Source: Nitrosomonas sp. JL21 (GTDB taxonomy: Bacteria; Pseudomonadota; Gammaproteobacteria; Burkholderiales; Nitrosomonadaceae). From it: 59,260 nt of DNA. The position numbers were made by a program, and so were the translations under genes. Shown piece by piece: positions 36,441 to 46,476 of the stretch. The stretch covers positions 1 to 59,260 of the forward strand of contig NZ_QRCB01000050.1 in assembly GCF_009833095.1 (NCBI RefSeq), given 5' to 3'. Within the stretch, counting starts at the first letter, position 1, and each line of letters opens with the position of its first letter. The notes under the pieces were generated by a model. That model was not told the origin of the DNA, did no database searches, and saw only the letters and a list, made by a program, of their open reading frames with translations.

Positions 36441-36456
36441 TGTGATTTTTATCACA
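36441..36456. promoter_or_regulatory. Crp-type binding palindrome
   Basis: TGTGATTTTTATCACA is a perfect TGTGA-N6-TCACA palindrome, the consensus of Crp-family regulators. Its centre is 41.5 bp before 36490, and a weak -10-like TAATGT lies at 36478-36483, so class II activator geometry is plausible. It would control the five-gene copper-oxidase operon. Which Crp/Fnr-family protein binds is unknown. Confidence 0.55.
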
Positions 36457-36658
36457 GCCCATCGATTGGCGATCATTTAATGTAAACGTGGCGGATGGGC
36501 TATCGAACTCTGATCGTAATGCGTCCTAGAGTGCGTGAAGCTGAGAGCTAATCCAGCAAAATCATTGGGCAAACGCTGCGACTACTAGCCGTCAGAGAAT
36601 TGAAAGGAATACGAACTGCGCAGGAAAAGCTTTCGACATTAAAGAGGGGGAGGGGATC

Positions 36659-39600
36659 ATGAACGGTCTGGATAAAAGAGGATGCAAAAAGATCATCGTG
36701 TTCGCAATGTTCAGTTGGGTAACGAGCGTTACCGCGTATGCCGGGCAATGTCCGGAAAATGCATTGCAAGCTGATGTGGTCGCGATCGATCATCCGATGG
36801 TGTTTAACCGGCTCGGCGCCCAGAATGTGAATTGGATGATGTACGCGTTGCGGCATGACATCGTGGATACCTCGGATTCCAACAATTTGAAGACCCTTGA
36901 CTATAGTGATGCAGGCAATGCGTTATTTGAAAAAGCAAAAGAAAAAGCAAAAACAAAACATAAGCATATGAGCCTTGACATCGCTCTACGTCCCGATCTT
37001 CGTCCGCGTCCACTGGTGTTGAGGGTTGCTGCAGGCGATTACCTGAAAGTGAATTTCACCAATCTATTGCATCGTAAACTCAAGCATTATCCTGCACCCG
37101 AACCAGATTTTCTCGAACCTGAAACAGACGAAGAAATCAAGCAAGAGCCTCCGAGCCCTCCTAATCATGCCAACCCCTTTGATTATCCGGATCCCCTCAA
37201 GGGCATCGATCATCCGCTCGAGCGACCACCTAAAAATCGCTTCGCTGAAAATCCAGACAACAAAAATGCCGACCCTGAAAGAATTACCAGCCGAGATAAG
37301 CCGCTGACAGAACCAACTGAAACCGACCTTCATCGGATCTATACCAGCAATGATCAAGTCGCGAGCCGCCATGTCGGCTTTCATCCGCAGGGTTTGGAGC
37401 TGGTCACCGGCATCAACGACGATAGCTCGTATGTAGGAAAAAATGACAATAGCCTGGTTGTGCCAGGTGAAACCAGAACGTATTGTTTCCGTGCCGAGAA
37501 AGAAGGTGCTTATTTAGTGAGCAATACCGGTGCCGTATTTGGCGGCGAAGGTACATCCGGCAACAGCGGCGTCGGATTATTTGGTGCAGTTACGGTGCAA
37601 CCGAGCAGTCCACAATTCAGAAAGAAGCGCGATAAAAATTTAAGAACACGCTTTTACCGTGCGCAAGTTACCGAAGAAGAATTGCGCCTTGCTAGCAGAC
37701 AAGATAAAAATGGAAATCTAGTAAAAACAACCACGGGGCAACCCATTATCAATTATGAAGCTACCTACCCCAATGATTGTAGTCGCAACGGTGTCTGGTG
37801 CAAGGAAGGAAAAGCAGGCAAGCCGATTCTCAATATCGTGCAAAATAATCGAATTATTCATGGCGATATAAATGCCTTAATCGCGGGACCCAATAATGAT
37901 GGCAGTTTTCTCCAGGATACTTACCCGTTAGAAGCCATCGGAGAAAGAAATCCTTCTCTTCCCAATCGACTCGAACCTTTTCGCGAATTCGTGTCGATTT
38001 TCCACGATGAAAATGCCGCAACCCAAGCGTTTCCTTATTTCTTTGAACACCCTGAATTGAGTCACACCCTGCACGGCGTGCGCGATGCCTTCATGATCAA
38101 TTATGGCTCGGGTGGAATTGGTGCGGAAATTATTGCCAATCGATTAAAAGCCGGGCCGATGAATGATTGCCTCGACTGTGCCTATGAGGAATTCTTTTTG
38201 TCTTCCTTTGTCGTCGGCGATGCTGCGATGTTGGTGGACAAGCCAGCTAATCTTTTCACCAGTCAGTGTCAACCTGAATATGTGCGAATGATCAAAGATC
38301 CTCGCGATCCTAAAGGAATAAAAGAGATTCCAGATCCTAAATTTGAAAAAGAGCGCGCTCATTACTGTACCCAACCGCGTGAGCAGCGGGCGGAATTGGC
38401 TTATTACCCTCATGACCCTGCCAATGTACACCACAGCTACATCGGGGATTTCGTGAAATTCCGCAATATGCATGCCGGCAAGGAGCAGCATATCTTTCAC
38501 TTGCACAATCATCAATGGTTGTTTAATCCGAATGACGACAATTCAAACTATATCGATGCGCAAGGCATTGGGCCGGGTACGGGCTATACCTATGAAATTG
38601 CGTTTGGCGGATCGGGCAATCGCAATAAAACGGTGGGTGACGCCATTTTTCACTGCCATTTTTATCCGCATTTCGCGCAGGGCATGTGGTACCTGTGGCG
38701 CAACCATGATGTCTTTGAGAAAGGAACATTACTTGATGTATCTATTCATAAAAATAATTCTGGGAAAGAAACGATCGGATTTCACAAAATACCTTTTGCA
38801 TTGAAGTCAGGCAAACCACACACAACAGCACGTGCTTTGCCCGATGGGGAAATTATTGCGGGGGCGCCAATTCCTGCCATCGTTCCATTGCCCGGTAAAG
38901 GACTGGCACCGATGCCGTTGAACGTCACTGTAAAACCCAAGGAAGTAAACGCGATTACCCGGCATGAAAACGATGATGTGAAATCTATTGAAACAAAAAT
39001 AAACGGTTCCGTGGCGGTGGTCGATATTCCTGTCGATGCTCAGAAAAGCGGCCATTTCCCTAATCCGGGCTATCCTTTCTGGATAGCCGGTGCAGCCTAC
39101 TATACTGAACAGGGTAGGGGAATCGATAAAAAGGAACAGTCGGTATCCATCGGTACTCGTCCTACAACGCCACCGCTCGATATGTGCAATAAGGAAAATT
39201 GTCCAAAATTGGCGGATAAATTATCGGCCGCCACAGGGCATGACGGTGGATTGCCGCGGCATGCACTGGGCGGCTTTGTTGAGGGGGGAAAAGCACATTC
39301 CAAAATTGATCGCTTAACCGCTGAAAAAATCGTTGAGCTGGCGAAGCCGATCTATTATCCGGAAGAGGGTACCCGGCTCGAGCAGATGGCTATGACGTTT
39401 CATGAACAGCGAGAGCATGCGACCGTTAAATTAGATCTTTTAGGAAATCATTCTCCTGCAGTATTTATTGTTAATGGCGCCCCTCGTGTTCCTGGCGCGC
39501 CGTTCAATGAGCCTTGTATGGATGACGATGGAAGAATACTGAAAGAATTTGGAGACGGCAAATTCTTCGGCGGAGCACATCGCGATAAAAGTGAACTGAT

Positions 39601-42600
39601 TAAAAAATTTATTAACGTCAAAGATTCATTGCCGAATGGAATTGAATTCGGTGCGCTCAATCCGCGCATTTATAAAGGCGCCAATATTCAACTGGACGTA
39701 GTGTTCAATAAACTCGGTTACCATTATCCTCAGCAGCGTATTTTGTCGCTATGGAAAGATGTTGGAGACTTGTTGGCCAAAAAGAAAGCGCCTGAACCGC
39801 TCGTGTTGCGCATGAATACCTTCGATTGCGCCATGTATGCGCATACCAATCTGGTTCCCGCCGCTTTTTATGCGGATGACTATCAGATCACGACACCCAC
39901 CGATGTCATTGGCCAGCATATCCATTTGCCGAAATGGGATCTGACCTCAGCCGATGGCAGCGCGAATGGTTGGAATTATGAAGACGGTACTTTTTCACCT
40001 GATACCGTGCGTGAACGGATACACGCCATCAATAAATGGAATGAAGGCGTTCCTGAATATCTCAAAATCAAACCCTCGAATGGAGAGAAAGAACTTACGC
40101 CTTCTGCTCATCCTTATTTCAATGGTATAGTCATCGCAGATCATCAGCTTAATATTAAAAAAGCAAAGATTCTGGAACTTCCTCATCCCCGAGATTCTGA
40201 ATTAAATGTAGATGAATGCGTTTATCTGTGGAAGCAAGAGAAAGGTGATGCATTGGCGTTCCAGATAAAATATGGCAGTAAGCCTGGTATGTGCAACTGG
40301 CTGGGTGCGCGCACCACACTACAACGCTGGTTTTCTGATCCCATCGTTAATCGGTATGGCATTCATCGTGGCTTGGGTACCACTTTTACCCATGATCATC
40401 TTGGCCCTTCCACGCATCAGCAACTGGGGCTTTATGCGACGATGCTGACCGAGCCGCCGGGATCCGAATGGTGGAGCAATGAACTTGATTCGAAGAGCGC
40501 TAAGATCAAGCTATATGATACATCTCAGCGAGATGACGGTGGACCGACATCGTGGCAAGCAGTAATAACTGGAAAAGATGGACATAAAATTGATGTAAAT
40601 CAGGATCGCGATGATGATTCACATCGTGAATTTTTCTTGCAGTTCGGAGATTTCCAGCATGCCTATGTGAAAGATGCCTTTTATGGTGTCAATGAACAAG
40701 GTGTCGGTTGGATATGGGAAGAAAAAGATCCTGAAAATTTAGGGAAGAAAACTTCCAAACCGACATCAGTCAGCTTTCATCAAGCCATCAATCCATCGGT
40801 CAGGAAACCTGCTGATCCGGCGTCGCCTGATATCATTGCATTCAAACCTACCTGTCCGGGAGGAAAAAATACTTCACGGGATAGCCTTTTACCCGGGGCA
40901 GTTTATTTAGATAAAACTAATTTCTCTGACTCCCAACTTTATAATCATGACGGTGAGCCTTTGCGCCCATGCCCTGAGGCTATTTCGGCTGACGATATCG
41001 GCATGATGGTGATGAATTACCGGAACGAACCCATTGGTGCGCGGGTGTATGATCCCAAGGCGATCGGTCGCGATGGAAAAAAAGGAACGCAAGCCGATGG
41101 CATCAGAGGCGATCTTGCCTATGCGATGCAGACCAGAATCGATCGAGCCATAGCAGTATTGAATGACGATACGGGGCATACACCGTATGAGCCCTTAACG
41201 TCAGGCATATTTCCAGGTGACCCTTTTACGCCTATTTTGCGTGCTTATGCGGGCGATCAAATCCGAATCAAAATTCAAGGTGGCGCTCATGAGCATGAGC
41301 ACAACGCATCCATCAATGGTTTGACATGGTTGCAAGCAGGATCCGGGTTTGGACAAGCGCCGCATTCGGGCTGGCGCAATTCGCAAAATGCCGGTTTATC
41401 AGAGCAATTTACCTTCCACGCCAATGTCATCGATTTTGAAAGCCCATTCGGCATAAATGACCGGATGTATACCGTCGATTCAAGCCAGGATGGTCTATGG
41501 AACGGTGTCTGGGGGCTCATCCGCAGCTATAATCGTGCGCGGGTGCATCAGAAACTGATGCCATTGGCCAATAATTCAGTGCCGACTCTGCTGGCCCCTG
41601 GAAAGGAAGAGGAAGGGGAACGAGTCGATCGCGTTTGTCCGGCGGATGCCCCGAAGATTACCTATAATATTTCTGCTGTGCTTGCCAATGAAGTTCTTGA
41701 CAATGCTCTAGGGGTGACGCTTCCTGAATGGAAATCGAAGGATTATCGGTCGCAGGAAAGGCAGTGGCGGCGAGAGGCAAACCGGTCTCATCTGAATCCT
41801 GCGGGTGGAACCCTGGTATACAATCCACGTCAGACCGAAATCAGTATTCAGATCAATGATGACGAGGGTAACCTCGTGAAATCTGAGACGTTCGGGGCAG
41901 GGCCGTTGCATGATCCTACGGCAATTATGTTCGTGCTCGATGAGGATCTGGAAAATGGCAAGCTGAAATCGCATTCACCGGTCGAACCTTTGGTATTGCG
42001 TGCTGCCGCCGGTGATTGTATTCAGATCCATCTGACTAATCTTTTACCGGAAGATCCCGATAAAATGCCGGATCTGGATGGACAGACGTCATTATCTGGA
42101 ATCATTCCACGCAATTGCCCGGATTTAGGAAGTCATCGATCAGGTCAGTGTAAACGTGATTCTGAGAACGCAAAATCAGCGGTGACTTTCAACAATAATC
42201 TCATCCGGCCTTCCAACCATATTGGTTTACATCCGCAAATGGTGCACTACGATGTGCAATCGGCAGATGGTAATAATGTCGGCTTCAACGAGGTGAATAC
42301 GGTAGCACCAGGAAAAGCCAAGCGGTATAGCTGGTATGCGGGCACTTTGGAAGTCCCTCCGAATGTGTGCACAGTAGTTAACGAAAATGCTGACGAGGCT
42401 TATAGGCTCCTTAATCTCTTTGCTCTGCCGAAAAAAGCACCATTATCCTCGGCCGATTTGTTTTCTGCTGCTAATTTCGTTGAAAGCATTATCAATCTTA
42501 AAATTAGAAGATTGGCTGATTTGGAGGATGAATATCCTAAATTCAAGATCGACGATATTTTTAAACCCGGAAATACCGTTTTCTTTAATCCTAAGAATCT

Positions 42601-43981
42601 AAACAAAGAAGAATTCAAGAAAATGGTATTGAATCATTACCAGAAATGGCGGCTCATTGACGATGATTTTCTAAAGAATAATGCTTTTTTTATACAAGAA
42701 GCGGCTACTCTCGATATTTCTTCCGATAATCAATGTTTATCAGCTTTGAAAGACAAGAATCAAGTGACTACGGAGAATTTATTTGATCGCGGGAAGATTA
42801 TCAAAACGTTGGCAAGATGTATTGAATCAAAATTCAATAAGCCGCTTGAAACGCTGTGGCCGATTTCTCAATACACAACGCGGCTGGTTTCGCTCAAGCA
42901 AGAAAATGATCAATGCACTCCCGCCCGATATGTGGCCGTCGAATATGGCGCCACCAACCTGACGCCGCCCGACCGCATCAAGCAAGGCCAGAAAGGAGCG
43001 ATAGGTGCGTTGATCCTCGAGCCTGAAAAAGCGACCTGGCAGGAAAACGATCGAGTCATCGACCGGCAGGTATCCAATGCCAATCAATCTGCCATGCGTG
43101 CCACTCGCACAATGGCGGATGTAACCTATCCAACCGCAACTTCAGTACGCAAATTCCGCGATCTGGTGATGATTCATCAGAAAGGTCTGAACTTGCGTTA
43201 CAAGGATGGTAAGCCGGTTGCCAATCTGGCGGCTGAGAAAGAAAATGCCGGAGAAAATCCGTTGCAAACTGCGCCGGAAGATGCGCACGACTCTGGACAT
43301 ATGGCGATCAATTACGGTGCTGAGCCGTTGTGGTTCCGCTTTGGCTTGCCACCGGATGCGCCGTTTGGCAAGTCGGGATTTGGCGGAGCCGACAGCGCCT
43401 GGCAGGCTTTCAGTAATCAATGCTGTGATAATGGGGCGGACATCGGCACTGTCATCAGCGCCGACCGACCTGTCAATGAGCCTTACGTACCGATCCTGAA
43501 AGCCTACGCCGGCCAGGAAATGCGGTTGCGCGCCATATTGCCGACAGGGGTCGGGCGTGCGTCGACGATGCAGTTGCATGGCCATCACTGGATGAGAGAT
43601 CCCTATTTGTCTGAATTCGTTGATCCGGAAGGATATCCCAGAGGCGGTAACCGTCATGGCATCTATAAGGGCAAAGAGCTCATCCAACTGGGGTGGGGAA
43701 TGCCCTCGAAATGCATCGGCGCCAATGCGCTGGCGATGCATCTGGGTGGCCAGGAAAGCGTGACGCCGATGTCGCACTTTGATCTGGTTTTCCCGAGTGC
43801 TGGTGGCTTACATGAAGTTACCGGTGATTATCTCTGGCGTGATCTCGGAGGGTTCGGCATTACCAATGGTTTATGGGGGTTGGTGCGGGTTGAGGATGCG
43901 CCCGCGGATTATCCCCAACCTAGCCGCAAATCACTGCGTACTAATTGCGATGTCGTAGCTACCGTTGATGGGCAGCCATGA
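36659..43981 (+). CDS. Giant exported multicopper oxidase (MnxG/MofA-like)
   Basis: This 2440-residue protein has a signal peptide (KKIIVFAMFSWVTSVTAYAG). Copper motifs are arranged HIFHLHNHQW (611-618), HCHFYPHFAQGM (665-676, Cys666 as type 1 ligand), HIHLPKWD (1087-1089) and THDHLGPSTHQQLG (1245-1253). The order puts the HCH site before the two H-x-H sites, as described for Mn(II)-oxidising MnxG/MofA proteins. A cupredoxin-type PLVLR-x-x-AGD/TNL block recurs near 120, 1045 and 1778, and an MxxNY block recurs near 478, 1450 and 2215. Extra His clusters are HEHEHN (~1544) and LHGHHW (~2305). It is roughly twice the length of Bacillus MnxG. The ATG follows a GAGGGGATC site. Substrate (Mn, Fe or other) is inferred, not shown. 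Confidence 0.88.
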   Translation: MNGLDKRGCKKIIVFAMFSWVTSVTAYAGQCPENALQADVVAIDHPMVFNRLGAQNVNWMMYALRHDIVDTSDSNNLKTLDYSDAGNALFEKAKEKAKTKHKHMSLDIALRPDLRPRPLVLRVAAGDYLKVNFTNLLHRKLKHYPAPEPDFLEPETDEEIKQEPPSPPNHANPFDYPDPLKGIDHPLERPPKNRFAENPDNKNADPERITSRDKPLTEPTETDLHRIYTSNDQVASRHVGFHPQGLELVTGINDDSSYVGKNDNSLVVPGETRTYCFRAEKEGAYLVSNTGAVFGGEGTSGNSGVGLFGAVTVQPSSPQFRKKRDKNLRTRFYRAQVTEEELRLASRQDKNGNLVKTTTGQPIINYEATYPNDCSRNGVWCKEGKAGKPILNIVQNNRIIHGDINALIAGPNNDGSFLQDTYPLEAIGERNPSLPNRLEPFREFVSIFHDENAATQAFPYFFEHPELSHTLHGVRDAFMINYGSGGIGAEIIANRLKAGPMNDCLDCAYEEFFLSSFVVGDAAMLVDKPANLFTSQCQPEYVRMIKDPRDPKGIKEIPDPKFEKERAHYCTQPREQRAELAYYPHDPANVHHSYIGDFVKFRNMHAGKEQHIFHLHNHQWLFNPNDDNSNYIDAQGIGPGTGYTYEIAFGGSGNRNKTVGDAIFHCHFYPHFAQGMWYLWRNHDVFEKGTLLDVSIHKNNSGKETIGFHKIPFALKSGKPHTTARALPDGEIIAGAPIPAIVPLPGKGLAPMPLNVTVKPKEVNAITRHENDDVKSIETKINGSVAVVDIPVDAQKSGHFPNPGYPFWIAGAAYYTEQGRGIDKKEQSVSIGTRPTTPPLDMCNKENCPKLADKLSAATGHDGGLPRHALGGFVEGGKAHSKIDRLTAEKIVELAKPIYYPEEGTRLEQMAMTFHEQREHATVKLDLLGNHSPAVFIVNGAPRVPGAPFNEPCMDDDGRILKEFGDGKFFGGAHRDKSELIKKFINVKDSLPNGIEFGALNPRIYKGANIQLDVVFNKLGYHYPQQRILSLWKDVGDLLAKKKAPEPLVLRMNTFDCAMYAHTNLVPAAFYADDYQITTPTDVIGQHIHLPKWDLTSADGSANGWNYEDGTFSPDTVRERIHAINKWNEGVPEYLKIKPSNGEKELTPSAHPYFNGIVIADHQLNIKKAKILELPHPRDSELNVDECVYLWKQEKGDALAFQIKYGSKPGMCNWLGARTTLQRWFSDPIVNRYGIHRGLGTTFTHDHLGPSTHQQLGLYATMLTEPPGSEWWSNELDSKSAKIKLYDTSQRDDGGPTSWQAVITGKDGHKIDVNQDRDDDSHREFFLQFGDFQHAYVKDAFYGVNEQGVGWIWEEKDPENLGKKTSKPTSVSFHQAINPSVRKPADPASPDIIAFKPTCPGGKNTSRDSLLPGAVYLDKTNFSDSQLYNHDGEPLRPCPEAISADDIGMMVMNYRNEPIGARVYDPKAIGRDGKKGTQADGIRGDLAYAMQTRIDRAIAVLNDDTGHTPYEPLTSGIFPGDPFTPILRAYAGDQIRIKIQGGAHEHEHNASINGLTWLQAGSGFGQAPHSGWRNSQNAGLSEQFTFHANVIDFESPFGINDRMYTVDSSQDGLWNGVWGLIRSYNRARVHQKLMPLANNSVPTLLAPGKEEEGERVDRVCPADAPKITYNISAVLANEVLDNALGVTLPEWKSKDYRSQERQWRREANRSHLNPAGGTLVYNPRQTEISIQINDDEGNLVKSETFGAGPLHDPTAIMFVLDEDLENGKLKSHSPVEPLVLRAAAGDCIQIHLTNLLPEDPDKMPDLDGQTSLSGIIPRNCPDLGSHRSGQCKRDSENAKSAVTFNNNLIRPSNHIGLHPQMVHYDVQSADGNNVGFNEVNTVAPGKAKRYSWYAGTLEVPPNVCTVVNENADEAYRLLNLFALPKKAPLSSADLFSAANFVESIINLKIRRLADLEDEYPKFKIDDIFKPGNTVFFNPKNLNKEEFKKMVLNHYQKWRLIDDDFLKNNAFFIQEAATLDISSDNQCLSALKDKNQVTTENLFDRGKIIKTLARCIESKFNKPLETLWPISQYTTRLVSLKQENDQCTPARYVAVEYGATNLTPPDRIKQGQKGAIGALILEPEKATWQENDRVIDRQVSNANQSAMRATRTMADVTYPTATSVRKFRDLVMIHQKGLNLRYKDGKPVANLAAEKENAGENPLQTAPEDAHDSGHMAINYGAEPLWFRFGLPPDAPFGKSGFGGADSAWQAFSNQCCDNGADIGTVISADRPVNEPYVPILKAYAGQEMRLRAILPTGVGRASTMQLHGHHWMRDPYLSEFVDPEGYPRGGNRHGIYKGKELIQLGWGMPSKCIGANALAMHLGGQESVTPMSHFDLVFPSAGGLHEVTGDYLWRDLGGFGITNGLWGLVRVEDAPADYPQPSRKSLRTNCDVVATVDGQP

Positions 43982-45855
43982 GTATGCGTGCCATCTTGAT
44001 GATCTGTCTGGGGCTATGCGTGACGGCGCTCGCACAGGCAGCTCCTCCGCGCTATCTGGACCGGCAGATCGAGCGGGAAGGCGTCAGCATGGCTGTCCGC
44101 ATCGACGCGATCGACGAGCAGGCGCCTGCTACGCCTCAGGCCGGGCAGTTGGTGCGGTTATCGCTCGATGGCAAGCGCCTCGCCGATGATCAGGCATTGA
44201 GCAATTGGCGCGTTGGTGCCTGGCTGGATCGTGAAACCGATGCGCTGTCCGGGGCGGTTCCTGTCTGTGGCCAACGGATCGGGCGCTATCTGAGCGGTAA
44301 TCTGGTCGATCGCCCGTTGCTGGATCTGACCGGTTATTTTGTGCTGACGATGGACGCCGAACCGAGCGTCTCGATACTGGATCCCTCAGTCAGTTTCAGC
44401 GGCCGCAGCAGCTTGTACGGCGCGATGAAACTCGACGGCAAAGGATTCGACTGGGCCAGAACCAGCGATGACATGCGCTTGTTCATTGCACTTCCGGCTG
44501 AAAAGAAACTGGCCATTGCCGATCTGCAAACGCTGACTATACGGGATCACTTGAGCTTGCCCGGGCAACCGACGCGGTTGGTATTGCAGCCGGATGAACG
44601 GCTGCTGTGGGTGGGACTGACAGGAACGAAACCAGAAGACAATGCCGTGGAAATCATCGATACCGTGCATGACAAAGCGGTTGCGCGGATACCGTTGCCG
44701 GCGGGTTATCATGAGATTGTCTTCTCCGGCGATGGCCGCCATGCATTCATCAGCAACCGCCAAAGCCGATCACTGACCATCGTCGATGCAGCCACATTCA
44801 AAGTGGTGCGCGAGGTCGATCTCGGTTTTGAGCCGATCAGCCTGATGTTTGCCGACACATCTGCGTTACTGTGGGTGGTCGATGCCAAGGCCGGAAAAAT
44901 TCATCGTTTCGATGTCCGAGGCAAGCCGATCGATCATTGGATGCTCGAGCCCGGCTTGGGGCCGGTCAAATTGACGCCGGATGCGAAATATGCGCTTGTG
45001 GTCAATCCCAGTCAGCACCTGATTCATGTCGTGGATGTGGCAACTGCCAAAGAAAAGCATCGCATCACGCTGTCCGGGCAACCGTATGACATTCTGTTTT
45101 CGGCGCAATATGGCTATATTCGAACATTGCACAATGAGCAGATCGGGTTATTGTCGTTAAGCAGCCTGGACGGAGAACAACCGATTCTGAAACTGGTGCC
45201 GGCGGGTGCGGGCGGGTTGGCGGCGATGCAGGATTTGCCGCGGGCCTCGAGCATGGCGTTGACGTTGGATCGCGCCGGCGCGTTTTTCACCACGCCTTCT
45301 GAGCGCACCTTGTATCACTACATGGAAGGCATGAATTCGCCCAGTTCCGGCTTGAAAACCTATGGCCATACCCCGCTGGCGGCGATGGTCGTGCAACGTG
45401 GATTGCGCGAAATCAGCCCGGGCCGGTATTCGGCAGTGATCCGCTTGCCTGCGTCAAAACGCATGATGGTGGCTTTGGCGAGCGAAACCCCGGTGTTGCG
45501 CGAATGCCTGGGCCTGACTGTCGATATGCCGATCAACCCGCAGCCGGAAGCGGCGATGTCGGTTCAATGGTTGAATGATAGCGTGCAAACGATACGCGGC
45601 AATGCTGCGGCGGATTTCCGCGTGCGCGTCAAGGATCAGCACGAGGGTGTCGAGACGCCCGTGCGTCACGTGCAGTTACGGATCGTGCCCGCGCACGGCG
45701 GCGTTGCCACGGTCTGGACGATGCAGGCCGATCCTGATAAGCGCGACGAATGGTTTACCAGCGGTCAACTTCCGCACAAGGGCGGCTATTATGTCCATAT
45801 CGAAGCAGATCAGCCGCTGGCATCGTCGTTTGTGACCGTGATGGTGGAACAATGA
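43978..45855 (+). CDS. Exported beta-propeller protein (YncE/cytochrome d1-like fold)
   Basis: This 625-residue protein starts in an ATGA overlap with the oxidase stop. A signal peptide (ILMICLGLCVTALAQA) is followed by an N-terminal domain containing VCGQRIGRYLSGNLVDRPLL. A YncE-like seven-bladed propeller occupies about 150-430 (FIALPAEKKLAIADLQTLTI; HAFISNRQSRSLTIVDAATF; KYALVVNPSQHLIHVVDVAT). The C-terminal region (~430-625) is beta-rich and Ig-like. No haem-binding CxxCH is present, so it is not itself a cytochrome. Its coupling suggests a scaffold, assembly or partner role for the oxidase. Its stop overlaps the next start. Confidence 0.82.
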   Translation: MSMRAILMICLGLCVTALAQAAPPRYLDRQIEREGVSMAVRIDAIDEQAPATPQAGQLVRLSLDGKRLADDQALSNWRVGAWLDRETDALSGAVPVCGQRIGRYLSGNLVDRPLLDLTGYFVLTMDAEPSVSILDPSVSFSGRSSLYGAMKLDGKGFDWARTSDDMRLFIALPAEKKLAIADLQTLTIRDHLSLPGQPTRLVLQPDERLLWVGLTGTKPEDNAVEIIDTVHDKAVARIPLPAGYHEIVFSGDGRHAFISNRQSRSLTIVDAATFKVVREVDLGFEPISLMFADTSALLWVVDAKAGKIHRFDVRGKPIDHWMLEPGLGPVKLTPDAKYALVVNPSQHLIHVVDVATAKEKHRITLSGQPYDILFSAQYGYIRTLHNEQIGLLSLSSLDGEQPILKLVPAGAGGLAAMQDLPRASSMALTLDRAGAFFTTPSERTLYHYMEGMNSPSSGLKTYGHTPLAAMVVQRGLREISPGRYSAVIRLPASKRMMVALASETPVLRECLGLTVDMPINPQPEAAMSVQWLNDSVQTIRGNAAADFRVRVKDQHEGVETPVRHVQLRIVPAHGGVATVWTMQADPDKRDEWFTSGQLPHKGGYYVHIEADQPLASSFVTVMVEQ

Positions 45856-46460
45856 TCCGCTGGACAATGAATAGAATGAAGCTGAGCGCCGCCTTGATCT
45901 TGTGTTTGTGCTTGATGACCAACGGATGGCTCTTTTCGCATGGGCATGCAATGTCCGCACCAGTCAGCGGTGCGCATGAAACACAGCTGGTGGTGCCGGA
46001 TATCGTGGTGCGCGATAGCTTCGATCGTGAGCAGCAACTGTCGCATTTGCTGAAGGATCAGGTTGCGGTCGTTAATTTCGTCTTCACATCCTGCACCACG
46101 GTGTGCCCGATCCTGAGTGCGACCATGCAGGAACTCGAAAAGCAACTCCAGCATCGATTGGGCAGCGGCGTGATTCTGTTATCCATTTCTGTCGATCCCG
46201 GCAACGATACGCCGCAGAAATTGCGCGTGCATGCCGAGAAACTAGGTTCAGGCCCGCATTGGCATTGGTTGACCGGCAGACCGGCGGAGATTGCGCAACT
46301 CCTGAAAGCCTTCGGTGTGCCCACTGGCCGCCCGGAAAATCATCCGCCCCTCGTGCTGATCGGAAATGTCGGCACGAATCGCTGGTTGCGCTGGGTCGGC
46401 ATTGCCGCGCCGCAAACCTTGGTAGACGCAGTCAATACGTTGGCCGCAGAGACGAAATGA
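45852..46460 (+). CDS. SCO1/SenC family copper/thiol protein (first copy)
   Basis: The frame is open further left, but the ATG at 45852 overlaps the propeller stop (ATGA) and gives a signal or anchor segment (LSAALILCLCLMTNGWLFS). The 202-residue protein has a thioredoxin-like fold with the copper ligands of SCO proteins: Cys-x3-Cys in TSCTTVCPILSA and the distal His in PENHPPLVLIG. SCO proteins deliver copper or keep Cu-site cysteines reduced, classically for cytochrome oxidase CuA. Here the neighbour is a multicopper oxidase, so metallation of that enzyme is the likely job. A second SCO gene follows 16 bp on. Confidence 0.92.
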   Translation: MIRWTMNRMKLSAALILCLCLMTNGWLFSHGHAMSAPVSGAHETQLVVPDIVVRDSFDREQQLSHLLKDQVAVVNFVFTSCTTVCPILSATMQELEKQLQHRLGSGVILLSISVDPGNDTPQKLRVHAEKLGSGPHWHWLTGRPAEIAQLLKAFGVPTGRPENHPPLVLIGNVGTNRWLRWVGIAAPQTLVDAVNTLAAETK

Positions 46461-46476
46461 AAAAGTCGAGGCGAAG

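Larger units (their letters stand above)
36327..36658. other. 332-bp regulatory region before the copper-oxidase operon
   Basis: No gene is present. The region contains a perfect palindrome (GGCGCAA-TT-TTGCGCC, 36392-36407), a terminator-like hairpin, a Crp-type palindrome, and finally a GAGGGGGAGGGG purine run that serves as the ribosome-binding site for the oxidase. From the Crp-type site to the ATG a leader of roughly 170-200 bases is likely. Confidence 0.5.

Noticed and set aside
43142..43777. A 211-codon antisense frame inside the giant oxidase
   Set aside because: It overlaps a region with clear cupredoxin motifs and shows Arg/His-rich shadow composition.
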